Part shown: positions 11,280 to 23,952 of the stretch, in pieces | Layout: every line of letters starts with the position of its first letter | Numbering within the stretch: position 1 is the stretch's first letter | From: Calliphora vicina | Lineage: Eukaryota > Arthropoda > Insecta > Diptera > Calliphoridae | Assembly (NCBI RefSeq): GCF_958450345.1 | Contig: NC_088780.1 | Coordinates: forward strand, 116,076,226-116,140,225 | Reading direction: 5' to 3' | DNA length: 64,000 nt | The notes under the pieces: generated by a model | What the model was told of the DNA's origin: nothing | The model's input: only the letters and a program-made list of their open reading frames with translations | The model's database searches: none | Position numbers and translations under genes: made by a program

Positions 11280-11400
11280 ACTCTCCTATGATAAGAGGTC
11301 TGAAGGTGTCATGGGTTGAGTTCCACCCTGACATTGTTCTAGATACCTGGTCATGAGGTCCATACGGGGAATGAATGGGCTGATTTCGATAAGGAAATAT
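11280..11400 (+). pseudogene. Decayed RNase H fragment of a non-LTR retrotransposon
   Basis: One frame reads IPGHEV then HTGNEWADFDKEI, matching the late RNase H motif of LOA/R1/I-group retrotransposons (usually WVPGHxGIxGNExAD). The codon expected to be Trp before IPGH is TAG, one base from TGG, and the rest of the domain is not readable in one frame. It is a short, clearly dead fragment. Flanking sequence 11080-11280 is less AT-rich than its surroundings and may be more of the same element. Confidence 0.55.
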
Positions 11401-11410
11401 TTTAGACCTT

Positions 11411-11435
11411 GTATACTAGGGCCACCCTAGTATAC
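11411..11435. repeat. Perfect 11-bp hairpin
   Basis: GTATACTAGGG and its exact complement are separated by CCA. No function is inferred. Confidence 0.8.
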
Positions 11436-12030
11436 ATAGTATACATTCATATTTGGCATTGTTGTAGTTACATATGAAATTGTAATATACAAATTATGCA
11501 TTTTCGGTTATAATAAATACTAGTAGTTATTTTTTGTTGTAATTGTTAGTAGTCATGTTGTAAATTCAATGTTCATTGTGACTTTTCATATATGTTATAT
11601 TTGTGTAACTGTGTCGTGTTTTATGCACGAATTTGTGTGTATTTTTTTTTTATTTACCGGTTTCCATTTTTTTTGCTGTTGTCGTTGCTGTTTCATTGTC
11701 AATGTTTTTAAACACATCACAAAAATTCACAATTATTGCATCAATGTTAAAAAAAATATTTTTTTCCTCTCTCAACAAACATGTTGCAGTAGATGTTGCC
11801 GTTTTATGCGAGTGAATGTTTTGTAGTTGTTTTTTAATTGTTATTGTTTTAAGCATTAATCCATGTTGCTGCTTGTTTCTCGCTTTTTTGTGTTACATGT
11901 TCATACTCTTGTCGCTTTTTGAAGCTGTTGAAAAATGTTAGTTTTTTGCATTAAATATATTTCGTGTCAAAAGCCACTAGGAATTTAATTCAGTTTGAAT
12001 TCTAAAGTACATTTATTTAAATGTACTTTA
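11436..12030. other. No gene seen; TTG-rich low-complexity sequence
   Basis: Contains (TTG)n-like and GTT-rich runs in 11520-11930, typical of fly introns and intergenic DNA. Three overlapping open frames at 11569-11856 fall on both strands of this low-complexity stretch and are not supported as genes. Confidence 0.45.
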
Positions 12031-12039
12031 AATATAGAG

Positions 12040-12310
12040 GAAAAACTAGTAAGAAAGTTACACGAGCAAAGTAAAATTTCAATAATATATAATCGTGAGT
12101 TGTTTTCGGAAGTGGGCCCTTATATGGGAACTACGACCAATTATGGACCGATCACCATGAAATTCTATCGTGTGATTTTCGTATACATGGATATTCTTTA
12201 TATTGAATTTTATGTGTATACCAACATTTTATGGAGATTTATGCACGTTAAAGTGATTTTCTGAAGCGGTTTTTATATGAGACTAATTGTGACCGATCGT
12301 AATACAATTT
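12040..12310 (+). repeat. Partial copy of the TATGGACCGATC repeat family
   Basis: Has the family's modules: a CTTATATGGGA / ATTATGGACCGATC / ATGAAATT unit, TTGAATTTTATGTGTATACC and GATTTATGCACGTTAAAGTG. No terminal hairpin, so the 3' end is missing. Relatives are at 20105, 25274, 26995, 32586, 40540 and 50130. Confidence 0.75.
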
Positions 12311-12579
12311 GGTGACATGAATATAAATATATAAATCTTATTTGTAGATGCCTATTTAAAGTAAACATTTAAAAAAAAAACATGTCAAAAATAAAAAAAA
12401 TCTACCAAAAACCCGTTCTCAAATCGGGTAAAAATTTTGGGTGTTAGAACCGCTCACAGTTGGTAATTGTCAACTTTAGACAAAAAATTAAGTTTTTATA
12501 AACCAAAATGTTGCTCATATTTACAAATTATTATTTTTTGACACCCCGCACCATATTTGTGTTCAGGCATATTTAAACC

Positions 12580-12683
12580 AGGTGGCAATTTAAAGTCGGT
12601 TCTTTTTAGAAACAACTTTAAAATAAAAACCTGCTTTTAATTATTTTTAAATTGAACCGACTTTAACTGGGTGCCACCTCAAA
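12580..12683. mobile_element. Small foldback repeat
   Basis: AGGTGGCAATTTAAAGTCGG at the left pairs with CCGACTTTAACTGGGTGCCA at the right, with a short internal gap, around a 50-bp AT-rich centre. It is a miniature inverted-repeat element or the relic of one; no target duplication could be assigned. Confidence 0.55.
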
Positions 12684-12756
12684 TGTAGAAAATGTTTTCA
12701 TACAATATACAAAAATATATAGACAAGTGGCTTCGCTGAACAGCTGACATAGTATA

Positions 12757-13201
12757 TTACTACGTTTATACGCACGGCTTATTCGCAAGTAAAAATATTG
12801 TATTTAGAAAAATTTGCCGCATAAACTGTGAATTAATTTTTTATTTGCGAATAGCTAACTAACGAAAACAATTCCTGATTAACGACACTATTTGCAAATA
12901 AAATTTTAAGCATTGCCAAATGTTTTAACGTTTTTAGTTTATTAAGACGTTTTTAAAATATTTCATTGTGTTTTTGCATTAACTGGATTGCAAGACAAAT
13001 ATGAATTTTAGATTCTACCATTTTTCATTTAAAAAAATAAAAAAAAATATCATATTTTGTTCAGAAACATTACTACCAAATTATTAAAGTTTACCATCCG
13101 GCATCACATAAAAACAAAAATTTTCCGACTTACTATAAATAGTGAGTTAGTTAATTGCAAATAATTTTTATTTGCGAATAGGCTACGTATAAACGTAGTA
13201 A
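12757..13201 (+). mobile_element. TA-flanked MITE with TTACTACGTTTATACG termini
   Basis: The first 16 bp, TTACTACGTTTATACG, are repeated as an exact inverted copy at the right end; imperfect homology continues through CTATTCGCAAATAAAAAT. TA is present on both sides. Internal partial copies of TTTGCGAATAG and GTTAGTTA suggest secondary rearrangement. No ORF. Confidence 0.85.
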
Positions 13202-15464
13202 TAGAAAATTAAAAAAAAATCAAAAAAGGTAAACAATAAAAGTAACAGCGAAATCTAAAGAAAAAAAGCAAATTGTGGTAGAAAAATGGAAATAAGATTA
13301 ATATCATAATTAGGATATTTTGGTTCTAATTTTATTGATAACTGTTCAATAATTGCAAAATCTCTGCCAATATCTTGTAACATAAACATTTTTGACTTTT
13401 TGTCGAACTTTTTTACTTGAGGAAGAACAGCTGATGCTGTTGTTAAATGAGTTAAAAACAGCTTCAGCTGGTTTTATATTTACAGTCGACTTTAACGTCA
13501 AAAGTATATTTTATCTTGTCTATGGTATACCTAAATTCCACTCTTAAGTAAAGACGACTTTATTTCTCTTAAAATATACTTTATTTCTTACTATGATTAT
13601 GGTCCACTATTTTTTGTCCTACTCATGTTTTCCCTTTTGAAATGTCAAAAACTTGTTTACAAAAATATTTAAATTTGTTATAAAAGTAAAAAGATTATTT
13701 TATATTTTTTTTCACCGCTTTATGTATGTAAAATATTTGAAAACTATTTAATTTTAAAAATTCCGTATTTGTGAATTTTTTTTTTACAGTTTAGAAAGGA
13801 TTACACAAACAAAAAAATTCTTGTTGTTCTTGTATTGTTGTAATTGTTGTAGTTACGCTGCCACCTGGTTAATACATCTTGATTTGACTCGCTTTTGGCA
13901 ATTTAATAGAGCAGAACAACAAAAGTTACACGTAATTACCACAAATATTATAAACACAGCTTTCCTTGTTCCATACACTAACTAATTGAAGTAAATTTGG
14001 CTGCCCGATCTTGCTCGTTTACTTGCAAGAGGAAAAAAAACTGTCCCAACCTTGTCATTAATAAGAAGTACGTAGCTAGTGGGCATGCTTTAACTTTTAT
14101 ATTAATAAAGATTTAGCCAATATTTAAAAAGCATTAAATAAAATACTTCATTAAATTAAATGGTCACAAATTTTCACAAAGACTTCCTTTAAAATTTCAA
14201 CACTACTTGAAATATTTTAAGTAGTAAATAAGATACATGCTTCAAATTAATATTTTTTTTCTGGTTTAGTAACTGTTATAGACAACGAAAAAAATAGTTC
14301 TTATACATATGAAATAATGTTTTGTTTTTTTAAACACCCTAAGTTTTAAGCTATTTTTTGATAAAAATATATTTTAACTGAAATTTTATTTTTATTATTC
14401 TTTTAAATACTTTGAATTTAATATTGTTTTTATGTTTTCGAAAAAAAATTTAAGAGATTATTTTCAAACGCGCATTTCTTTTACTGATATCAATTTGATA
14501 CATTGCGACAAGTCTCGATTGAAAATGATTGCGACTATCGGAGGGTTAAAAGAATCAACATTTGGTCAAATATAAACACTAAATAAATGAACTTTGATTT
14601 GACTTCACAAACATTGTTGATTTTAATTTTGCATCAGTTAAGTTGGTCATTCAAAATAAGTCGCAGAGCAGAAAATGTTACTTGTATGGCTGGGACTCTA
14701 TAGACTACAATAAAACAGAATTGGCATATGATAATCCTTGCATATTTTTGGTGTATTATAGTATTATTAATGGAAATGCCTACCTAGTCTGAATTCTTTT
14801 TTTTATCGTTCAATGTTCCATATCGGCCAACACGTTACGTCCATCCTCTAGCAATTAAATGCTTTCATACCAACTATGCTAATGCATATAATTTAGAATT
14901 AGAATTAATAAGTTATAAGTTTTTTGATTACTATTTTTTAAATTGTTAGCTTTTATTTTGAAACATTTGTAAACTATAAATAGTATTCAAATTATGGCGC
15001 ATTGCTAGCTATGATCTTTCCTCATCTTTCTGGCTACATATGGATTCCGAGCCTAAAGAACTGCTCATCTTTTGAGGCCAAGAACGAATCATGCCTAAAT
15101 AACGTTTTTTTTCCAATTTCCTACTGGCTCATCTACTATGTGAATTGTTGTGGTTGTTGATTATTTATGTTTGTTACTAGTCGTATATTATTTCATTTCA
15201 TGGTTTTTCATCATCATATTATATGGTTATTGTGACCACTTCCGTTCATTCCCTATTTTATCCTTTTTGCATTTTGTTTTCTCAAACACATATTGTTACC
15301 ATAATTACATGCATCAAGAACTACAACAATTTCATATGAAAAATTATAATTAAAGTTAGAATGGACAATTTAGAATGTAGTGCCAGATATTTGAGTTTGA
15401 TGTAAATAAAAGTAAACAAGAAATGCTCGTATGTATATTACAATGTCAAAAACCAAACCATGTA
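13202..15464. other. No gene seen (2.2 kb)
   Basis: AT-rich sequence with GTTGTT-type low-complexity tracts (13820-13860, 15135-15200). Read by eye in all frames, no protein family motif was found. It could be host intronic or intergenic DNA or eroded repeats. Confidence 0.4.
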
Positions 15465-15882
15465 CATTAGGGATATAACTAATTTTGGGGAAATTTTTGG
15501 CATACCACCACGTGGTGGGCAATATTGTATAAGTAATGAAAATCATTTTTTTAGGTCATTTGAAATCAAAAACATCACGCACCAACACCAATTTCTAAAA
15601 AAAAAACAAAATTTTTTTTCTATGAAAAATTATATAATTTATTTCCTTATTTAAAAATTATCTTTTGAAGTATGTATATCCGCAATTATTATTAAAATAA
15701 AATATATTGTCTTTCAAAATAATTAAAAATATTTCATGAAAACTTTATTGCGTTTGGTGCGTGAACTTTTTTAACAACCGCGAAAAAATAATACCGTGGT
15801 TTTTCATATTTTTTAATGCTATATTCGACTATGCTATGCCAATTTGCATATTTGCAAGAAATGTCAATTTATATCCCTAATG
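15465..15882 (-). mobile_element. TA-flanked MITE, relative of the 6185-6460 element
   Basis: Termini CATTAGGGATATAA and its inverted counterpart TTATATCCCTAATG, flanked by TA (15463-15464, 15883-15884). The TTTGCAAGAAATGTCAATTT block near its right end matches, inverted, the left end of the copy at 6185. Includes the perfect palindrome CCACCACGTGGTGG at 15505-15518. Confidence 0.8.
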
Positions 15883-16235
15883 TACATATAACGAAAGGGT
15901 AAATATTTTTTGTATATAATATGTGAATAAAGTAATTTGAATAAAACATTTCATATAAATTTGCCTTGTTTACTTGTTTCAATTTAGCGTATTATTGCTT
16001 CGTTTCAACTCGATTTTTAGTAGTATTTTACAGTTGAACTGTTTTCATAAATTTCTAGAGATTCCTTATAGATAGTAATTATCCCTAATGTCTGATCACT
16101 TGGGTGACTCCAATTGATATATTTAGGGTCATTTGACACGTATGTGGTCTTTGTAATGCAGATAGAAGTCAATTGGTCACTTTATACATCTCAAGTAATC
16201 TAGTATGAATACAATTATTACTTTAGTATCTCTAA
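15883..16235. other. No gene seen
   Basis: AT-rich spacer with no recognisable feature. Confidence 0.4.
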
Positions 16236-16485
16236 AGGTAGGGTTACACATGGCAAATATTTGTTCAAAAAAGCGTAACCACTTTTTATAGCACAAATTT
16301 ATTTGACGTTTACTCTTACAAGTGTTTTGTAAGATCAAACAGCATCAAATAAAATATAACTACATTTTTTTGTTTTGAATCATCCTAAGTAAAATAAGTT
16401 TTTCAAATAAATAAAAGAATTCAAATGTATTTTATTTAGTGGTTACGTCTTTTTCGTCAAATATTTGTCATGTGTGACCCTACCT
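16236..16485 (+). mobile_element. PIF/Harbinger-type MITE, copy 2 (most complete)
   Basis: Starts AGGTAGGGTTACACATGGCA and ends TGTCATGTGTGACCCTACCT, an inverted pair that extends through CAAATATTTG. It is flanked by TAA at 16233-16235 and 16486-16488. The core GAATCATCCTAAGTAAAATA is shared with copies 1 and 3. Confidence 0.87.
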
Positions 16486-17450
16486 TAAGTAATCTACTGT
16501 GTTGGCACTTTAAAAATTTGTTTAGAAAGTAGTTATTTTACCCACCAAAAGTAATATATTGGAGAGTTGTCGGAGGAAGGTTTGTTTATAAGCAATCGGT
16601 TATTGGGTAAGGTAACTGACTCTATGTAACCGGTATGTGACTCCAATGCGTTTATTACTTTGGACCTACTATCATACAGTTTCATTGTAATCCAAAAGGG
16701 TCAAATGAATAACCCCCCCATATAGCTAGTTATGTTATCACTCTAATTGATAGGTAAAATCACTACTTTGGGTAGTCTCGTACAACTGCTGGGGAGGTAG
16801 GTAAGTACACAATTTTGTTATAATTTTATCTGTGAATTTATGTTTTTATTCATTTATATTATTAACTCAAAAATATGTATGTATTTCAATGCTAATGATA
16901 TCCAAGTACTAGTATGTAAATAATATTGTGGTAATATTTAGATGTATGTAGATTTAAATTTATGATTGGTATAAATATTTAATTATGAACTTGTTTTAAA
17001 TACACATAATAAACAATTATATTATATATTATTCTGCAAATTATGTATGTTTGTGAGTTTTGTTACGAATATTATACAACACATTTATTGTTAAATTAAT
17101 ATAACAGTTGAAATGTTACATTAGGTATATAATATATATTAGGTATATTGATATATTTACCATAATTGAGAATTCACATATTACTGGCTCATTTGCGTTC
17201 TGTTAAGGACATCCTCAATTAGGAGTCCTGCATGCTCATGAATTGTCTGCTGCCAAACTAAACCGACTTTGAGTTTCTTTCTGCTCACTATTACAGGCCG
17301 AAATATCAAAAGGAATGCACAGACTGAGATGTTTTTTCATCGACTCCAACATACATCTTAATAGCTTTTATTGTCATCGCTAAAATACAAATTCAATCTC
17401 ATCTCATGTACACTTTTCAAACAGTGTCTTGTTAACACAGTAACGAGAAC
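16486..17450. other. No gene seen
   Basis: AT-rich; includes a stretch of ATATTAGGTATA-type repeats around 17125-17160. No coding motif recognised. Confidence 0.4.
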
Positions 17451-17639
17451 CCGTAGTCAATCAGAAATCTCGTAATTCCCAAAAAAGTTTTGAAAACTCC
17501 CGAAAATGAGATTTTTAGTTTTTTTTTCTATAATATCCACATCAAAAGCGGGGTTATCGGAACCCTTTAAAAAATAATTATGAACATATTTGGCCATTTA
17601 AAATAGGTTACTTTATTTTGATATCGACTACGAGATTTG

Positions 17640-18060
17640 AGAATTTTTGCCCTAAAGTTGAATTTTACATAAAAAATATGCGTCATTTGAATGGACCTGG
17701 TCCCCTCTGTATCAATAATTTTTAAATTTATTTTCATTTACAATCTTTAGTGTAAAGTTAGCTTTTCAAAAAGTATAAATTCCTAATACATTTTCTTTGA
17801 AATTTTTTAGATAACTTAAAAATAAAAAAAGTTATTTTTTCCCAAAAACTAGCGAAAAATCGCCTTTTTAAATTTTTTTAAATTCAAATACATATAACTT
17901 TGGAGCCACGATTTTTAAATAATTTTTGTTTGTTTGACATATACATTTGTTGTAAGTCCAATAAAAGAAAAATGGAGAAAATCGGGATATATTTGGTCCC
18001 GCTGTTATCAAAAAAGTGGAGTAGGGTGGGTAAAAACGTTGAAAAAATACCATACTTTTC
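17640..18060 (+). repeat. Relative of the 9418-10010 MITE
   Basis: Shares with that MITE GGACCTGGTCCCC, AGTGTAAAGTTAGCTTTTCA, CCCAAAAACTAGCGAAAAAT, CATATAACTTTGGAG and GGACCCGCTGTTATC-like sequence. It lacks the ACACAGTGG terminus on both sides. At its left it has GAATTTTACATAAAAAATAT, also found at 59280, so it belongs to a longer variant of the family. Confidence 0.75.
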
Positions 18061-18092
18061 AATTTTATCATTATATTTGCATGCGGTTTACA

Positions 18093-18123
18093 GTATCCAT
18101 AGTAAAACTTTTACTATGGATAC
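18093..18123. repeat. Perfect 15-bp hairpin
   Basis: GTATCCATAGTAAAA and its exact complement are separated by one base. It abuts the piggyBac-like palindromic module that follows. Confidence 0.85.
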
Positions 18124-18342
18124 CCAGGTATATATGCTGTTGACGTAAGGGTGCAACTTTGTAAATGAGCTTTATCTTCCAAAGGGGTGATCCTATCCTA
18201 ACCAAACTTGGGATAATTGCGGAAAACAGTTTTGGCTAGGATATCAAGAAATTTCAAGTCGATCCGAATATCTAATTCAGAGATACAGCATTTTGAAAAT
18301 GCAAAACATACCCAGGTATGTTGCCGTTCACATAAAGGTTAA
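18119..18342 (-). mobile_element. piggyBac-like fragment with two palindromic modules (minus strand)
   Basis: On the minus strand it begins TTAACCTTTATGTGAACGGC followed by the palindrome ACATACCTGGGTATGT (plus 18306-18321). A second direct module follows, CCCTTACGTCAACAGC then ATACCTGGGTAT (plus 18120-18151), about 187 bp on. The layout matches the TTAA-CCCTT plus palindrome organisation at 53009, 26625 and 3597. No transposase. The far end is undefined. Confidence 0.5.
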
Positions 18343-20104
18343 AATAGTTAACTTGACAAATCGTGAAATGTCTGTTGAGAATCGTTATACTTGATTTTTA
18401 ATAATGTGCAAATTCATATATTCATTCAATTAACTATTACGATGCATGAATTCTGTTAACATTCGTTCTTTTAATCAGTTTGATACTAAAATATGTTTCC
18501 TTTTCTTTTATTTTATGAACGAAACATTATTGGATGTGAGAAGGTTCTATTCAGTGGTTGATTAGGGCCTCTTCTATAGTTTTCTTAAATACTGTTTTTA
18601 ATCAAATCAGTAACGTATGATATTTTTTTTAATTTGTCCTTTAAATTGGGTTTTTTTAAACATACTTAAGTGCAACTAATAATAAACTTATATTTTGTCG
18701 ATGTTAATTGTCTTCATCCTCTTAATGATTTTTTTAGTTTTTCTCTCCTAAACTTCTATAATAAACTCATACATTTAAGTACTTAAACTTATCGCAACTA
18801 TAAACGAGAAACAATCTTATTTACCAAATTGCATTTTGTTCACAATAGTCATTGCTAAAAATAAAAAGTTTTCGCTGCCAAACTCACTTACTCCCTGCTT
18901 AAAATTAAAATTAAAAAAAATATCCGCAAAAGGATGCAAAAATTAGTTAAATTCCATAAAAGAAGTTTTCATTTTTTTTTTTTTTTGATAAAATATTTAA
19001 GCGGAGGTAAAGGGTTAAAAATTATTAATTTAATATGCATCCGGTAGCTCACTTCCTTGGTATTAAGAGGCTTTGGCCTCTGCCTCTCTCTACACAAGGT
19101 ATAAGCAAATGTTATAAACTAAATGTGAAGAGTATGGGAGACAAATCGCTAAATTGCTTTACCGCTCTTTGCTGACTGTTGGACTGCGGTTATTAGTGAG
19201 TTGCTGTTGTAGTTCAAAACTGTTTTTGGCTAATTTGAAATCACGATTGTAAGAGCCAAAGGAGCAAACAAGCAAGTGAACAACTAAAGTTTATGGGAAA
19301 AGTTTGTTTAACAAAATAATAATAACAACTACAGTAGCAGCAGCACAACCAGTACAGAGTAAGCGCTAGCAACATCATGATGTTTAATTTTGTTGTTGGT
19401 CCTTACAAGGATGTTGTAGTTATTAAGGTTTATACTTATATTTTAAAATTTTTACGAAACAAACAGCTGTATGGCTAATAAAAAATGTTAAAAACATTTT
19501 GTTCATACTTGTAACGTGGCACAGTGTAAAATTATACATTTGTATTTGTGTGTAGTTGAGGATGTGTGTGTGTTTGTGTTGGTTGTGCATCCGGCGCGGG
19601 TGGCCAACAATTTTACGCTTTAACTGATTAACGTTTAAACTCATTAAGATAACGTGATTTCCGTTTTTTGTACTAGTAACTTTTTTTTGTTGTTGCTGTG
19701 TTGTCGTAAATGTTCTGTTGCTGCTGTTATAGTTGATGCTATTTCATGACTTTGTGGTTAAGTAAATACAAATGAAATACATATTATAAACATACAAGTA
19801 TAACTGTCTAAGTGGGTTTCTTAAAACCAGGTCAAAAACTTTTAATCCGTGAAATACAAAATAAGTAAAAAATATATGAACAATCGAATCTTAAATTCGC
19901 AGCGCCTGGACAGAGTACAGTCAAATAAGAATAACACAATTACTCAGTTTAAGGTAAAAATATTTGAGGTTTTAGTTTTCGATCGCACAAGTAATTTATT
20001 CAATTACATTAGTAATTGGAACTACTTAGTTCGATTTTTCAGCTTGACTTTTGTTAGCATTTTTATCTAATGTAAATTTTATGCAAACCAATAAATAAAT
20101 ATAT
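18343..20104. other. No gene seen (1.8 kb)
   Basis: Includes a somewhat less AT-rich stretch at 19050-19420 with AGAGGC/GCCTCT inverted blocks and CAGCAGCA and TGTGTGTG runs (19330-19350, 19545-19590). These look like ordinary fly intergenic or intronic DNA. No reading frame has recognisable similarity. Confidence 0.4.
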
Positions 20105-20712
20105 ATTTATATCCTACACCACCATAGTGGGGAGGGTATATTGGGTTTTTGCAAATGTTTGTAACGTGCTAAAATATTGTCCCACCACTCACCTTAAAGT
20201 ATACTGTTCAACCCGGAATCACTTTCTGAGTCGTTCTACCGTCTGGCTGGCTATTATTTTTGATATTATGATAAAATTTGGTACAATAAATTTCTTTGGT
20301 CCAAGGACGAAGCCTACTGAAACTCAAATTGGTTCATTATAGCCCCCATACAAATGTCGTCCGGAAATTCGACTTTATCGATCATAAATGTTAAATTTAT
20401 ATAGGCATATACACTCCAAATTTCACTTAATTGTATGATAATCGGTCAATAATTAGTCATAGCCTGCTTCTGATAATAACTTTAATGAGCATGAATTTCT
20501 TAAAAATATTGGTATACACATAAAATTCAAAAATAACTTTCATATACATAAATATAAATTACACAACCTAATTTCATCTCGATCGGTCAATAATTAGTCA
20601 TAGCTCCCATATAAGGCCCTCTTCCGAAAATCATTCACGAAAATAAATTACTGAAATTTAAAAAAAATATTACTTAGTGTAGGATATTGCATGGTCGGGC
20701 TTGACCATATAT
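20105..20712 (-). mobile_element. Hairpin-ended repeat (TATGGACCGATC family), inverted copy
   Basis: The 3'-end hairpin lies at 20109-20139 (CCTACACCACC / GTGGGGAGGGTATA). The 5'-end block TCGGGCTTGACCATATATG lies near 20690. Internal modules AATTTCATCTCGATCGGTCA and AATAATTAGTCATAG match other copies. No ORF. The structure, with no target duplication and a terminal hairpin, fits Helitron/Helentron-derived non-autonomous elements, but that is inference. Confidence 0.7.
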
Positions 20713-21769
20713 GTTTTTATATATATGTATGTATTTGGATTGCTAGCAGTTTTCTTGATAATTGTAGACAAAATATGTTTATTTTCTTCAATATGTAACA
20801 AATGGAATAACAAAATTAGTGTACCCTGTTCTAACGCGTCCTTTTCGATGGTATAACCTACAAAATACTGCATAAGTTTATACACACAATATGCAACAAT
20901 GATGGTAGCAGAACTTCTAGACAAAGATTACAAAAGAAATCTTAAACACATTTATTTAATTGTCGTTTTGAAAATGACATCAAGGACAACAACAATTCTC
21001 TTACATATTTTTTATAGACGTTGTCATTCCCACAAGTTGCTTAATTATCATTTGATTGTTTTTTGTTGTGTATTTTTGTTTTAGTTGCGGCTCCTGTTGT
21101 GATTTATAACTACTTTTTGCAGTGTTGGCGATTGCAATTGTAGGCATTTAGAATAAGCAATATTTTTATTTGTTAATTTAGTTATTTGCCTTTATGTTTA
21201 ATTCTTTGAAACTGTTTGTGTTAATGCTTCTGTTTCTTTTTTTAATACTGTATCATATATTAATGGAAACATTCATTCAAATTTGAATAAAATAAAGTGT
21301 ATGTGTATATCAACGAAATTTTTTTTTCCTCTGAAAGGCCTGTCGATGCCATTATGTATGAAATGTAAACGTTAAAAAAATATATATATTTGTTATGGGA
21401 TCTTCAAACAATATTCGATAAACCGTGGTAGATCAAAAAATATTTTCGTTAAAGAAATTGTAGTCAAAGTGCGAAATATGCAAGGTTCAACAAAACATGT
21501 GAAATATGCTTATGAACCGGTTAATATAAATGTTTTTATCATTCGATGATTGATTAATCGATTTTTTATTCCAAATTATCTATTTGTAAATTCGTACCAG
21601 GCTTTCAGAGCATTAATTAAATTATATTATAAACGTTGTCCTGTCCAAGTTCAAAAAATGCTTGAATTCGATTTGTGAATTTGTGAGAAACGGTTTGAAA
21701 AGGGTAAAATAGTTAAAAAATATTCATATATGAATATAATAAAATATACGTAGAAGCGCTTCTGAGAGA
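20713..21769. other. No gene seen (1.05 kb)
   Basis: AT-rich. Overlapping short frames at 20670-21084 have no recognisable motif. Confidence 0.4.
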
Positions 21770-22663
21770 TAAAGAACCTAAGTTTGTTGTCAAAAACCTA
21801 AGTCTTGCAACAACAGAATACAAGTAAATCAATGTACATATTTTAAGTTTTTATATAAGTAATCGAATTTTGGTCTGCGAAATGAGTGATCACAGATCGC
21901 CAAGTTATTAGCGAATTTAGATATTTTGAGTTTTTATATAAATAATCGATTTTTGGTCAGAAATAAGAGTGATCACAGATCGAGTTCTTTTCTTGATTAA
22001 ACGCTTATTGGGCAAGTTATTAGCGAATTTAGATATTTTTAGATTTTATATAAAAAATCGAATTTTCGTCAGAAATATGAGTGATCACAGATCGAGCTAC
22101 TTTTCTTAATTAAACGCTTATTGGCCAGTTATTAGCGAAATTAGAATCATTTAGAAATTTTATATAAAAAATCGAATTTTGGTCAGAAATATGAGTGATC
22201 ACAGACCGAGCTGTTTTTCTTGATTAAACGCTTAGTGGCCAAGTTATTATCGATTTAAGCTATTGGCAGTTTTTATATAAGTAATCGAATTTTGGTCTGA
22301 AATATGATTGATCACAGACCGATGTATTAAATAAGTGGGCATATTAGTGGACGTGGACAATTTTTATTTATGTAAAAATTTTTGCGGACTATGTATTGCG
22401 AGCATTAAAAAAAATTTAGTTAAATTGGTCCAGAATTTGTTCATAGATTACTATGAACATTGAAACAAAAAATTAGCCAAATCGATGTAGCTGTTTTCCG
22501 ATTTTAGATAGATCCAAAAAAGTGGGACGTGGTCAATTTTTCATTCCATAAAAACCTAAGTTGGGCTATGACCAACATTTTAAAAAAAATTGTGTAAATT
22601 GGTCTGTCCGTTCTCTACTGATGCAATTACCAACGAACGACATTTGATTTTTATTTATGTAGA
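21770..22663 (-). mobile_element. Inverted short copy of the satellite-bearing element
   Basis: Reverse-complement homologue of 208-2640 with both unique flanks but only about four 113-bp units, some partial (21880-22330). Flank markers are CAAAAACCTAAGTCTTGCAA near 21795 and AACGAACGACATTTGATTTT near 22635. It interrupts or abuts the repeat at 22680. Confidence 0.85.
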
Positions 22664-22679
22664 AGATTATGTTGTAAAT

Positions 22680-22990
22680 AAATCCCCATGTGATGATTAA
22701 AAAATTCTGAAATTTGTTTTAGAAAATTTTTCAAAATTTTAAATTGGAGTTTTGCAACTGCCGTTAAAAAAAATATTTTTTTTTGGTTATACCTGCGAAT
22801 AGGTTAACTGTATCCTATGAAGATAAAAACTCATATACAAGTAAATATGGATATATTTTAAGTAAGAATAAACTTTTGTGTAACTTTAACATTTTTTAAC
22901 CTATTTTTGTATTTTATTTATATCTCATTAGAATGATAATTACGTACACATTTCGATTATTTTAAATTAAATTGCAAAAGTAATTATTTA
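22680..22990 (-). repeat. Partial inverted copy of the 9278-10510 repeat, MITE-free
   Basis: On the minus strand it reads ATTTACTTGTATATGAGTTT, ATTCGCAGGTATAACC, AACGGCAG and AATTTCAGAATTTTTTAATC, matching the repeat at 9278 across the point where the 593-bp MITE is inserted. It therefore preserves the empty site. Confidence 0.8.
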
Positions 22991-23944
22991 ATACCAAAAT
23001 TTTGGTAAATGCTCCTCAAAACTTCTTAGAACAAGCTAAAAAATTTGTTCGTGGTATTTTAGGTCATTACGAAAGTTTTCAGGGGGTACAGTTTCAACAT
23101 TTCAAAAAATTTAATTCTAAGGGACACTCTAATATACATATATTTACGTTATTGAATTTTGACAGATTATTTGAAAAAATTGTACTGGTTATTGGCTTAA
23201 TTTAGTATTAATGAATGAAAAGATTTCTTTAATATTTCCCGGGAATAGAAAAAATCAAGGATGTTAGGAACTTTGATTACAATTAACAATACCCATGTGC
23301 ACCTAAATTGAAACAAACTTAAAAAAAGTTCTAATTACATTTTTTCTTTTTCTTAAATTTTCAGTTTCTTTTTGTCTCTGCAGATTATTATTGTCATAAT
23401 TATGCAAACTGATAGTCTTTTTTCTTACAGGAGCTTCGAATCATTTAAGGTTTAATTTTATTTTTCAATTTCTTTTAAACGCTTTTGTGGTGATTAACTG
23501 GGGTTCAACAACAATTATTTCCAGTGGTTGTTATTATTATGTCTTTTGTTGTTTGTTTTCGTTGTTATTGTAAACATTTTTATTGTTTTTATTGTATTTT
23601 TTGTCGTTTGTGGTTGTTGAATTATTATAATGGTGTTTAATGTTTTGTCGAGGATTTTATTCTTGTATTTTAATTGTTATAGGAACTTTCATAAGCAGGT
23701 TTATTTGCTGTTTAATTTCTTTTGTTAAAGATTAAACGATTGTTAGCAAATTAAAATGAGCCATTTAAAATAAGTTGTGTGAAAAATTTTGTGGGCTTAC
23801 TTGTCATAGTTTGTAAATACAATGAAATACTTTTTAATGATAATATTATGAAGGGTTATTGAATTTTTTTTTAAATGAAGAAAATCTGTATAGAATTTTC
23901 ATTGGATCATAAATTAATTTTAAATTTTATAAATGTATTAAAAG
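22991..23944. other. No gene seen
   Basis: AT-rich; GTTGTTATTATT-type low complexity at 23500-23640. A run GGACACTCTAATATAC near 23120 resembles the TIR of the TA-flanked MITEs and may mark a decayed end. Confidence 0.4.
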
Positions 23945-23952
23945 CTTGTGTT

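Noticed and set aside
11569..11856. Three overlapping small ORFs on both strands
   Set aside because: They cover a TTG/TTTT-rich low-complexity tract; cysteine- and phenylalanine-rich translations arise from the repeats.
19050..19660. Possible host exon in a less AT-rich stretch
   Set aside because: No open frame with similarity or plausible splice structure; CAGCAG and TGTGTG runs explain the composition.
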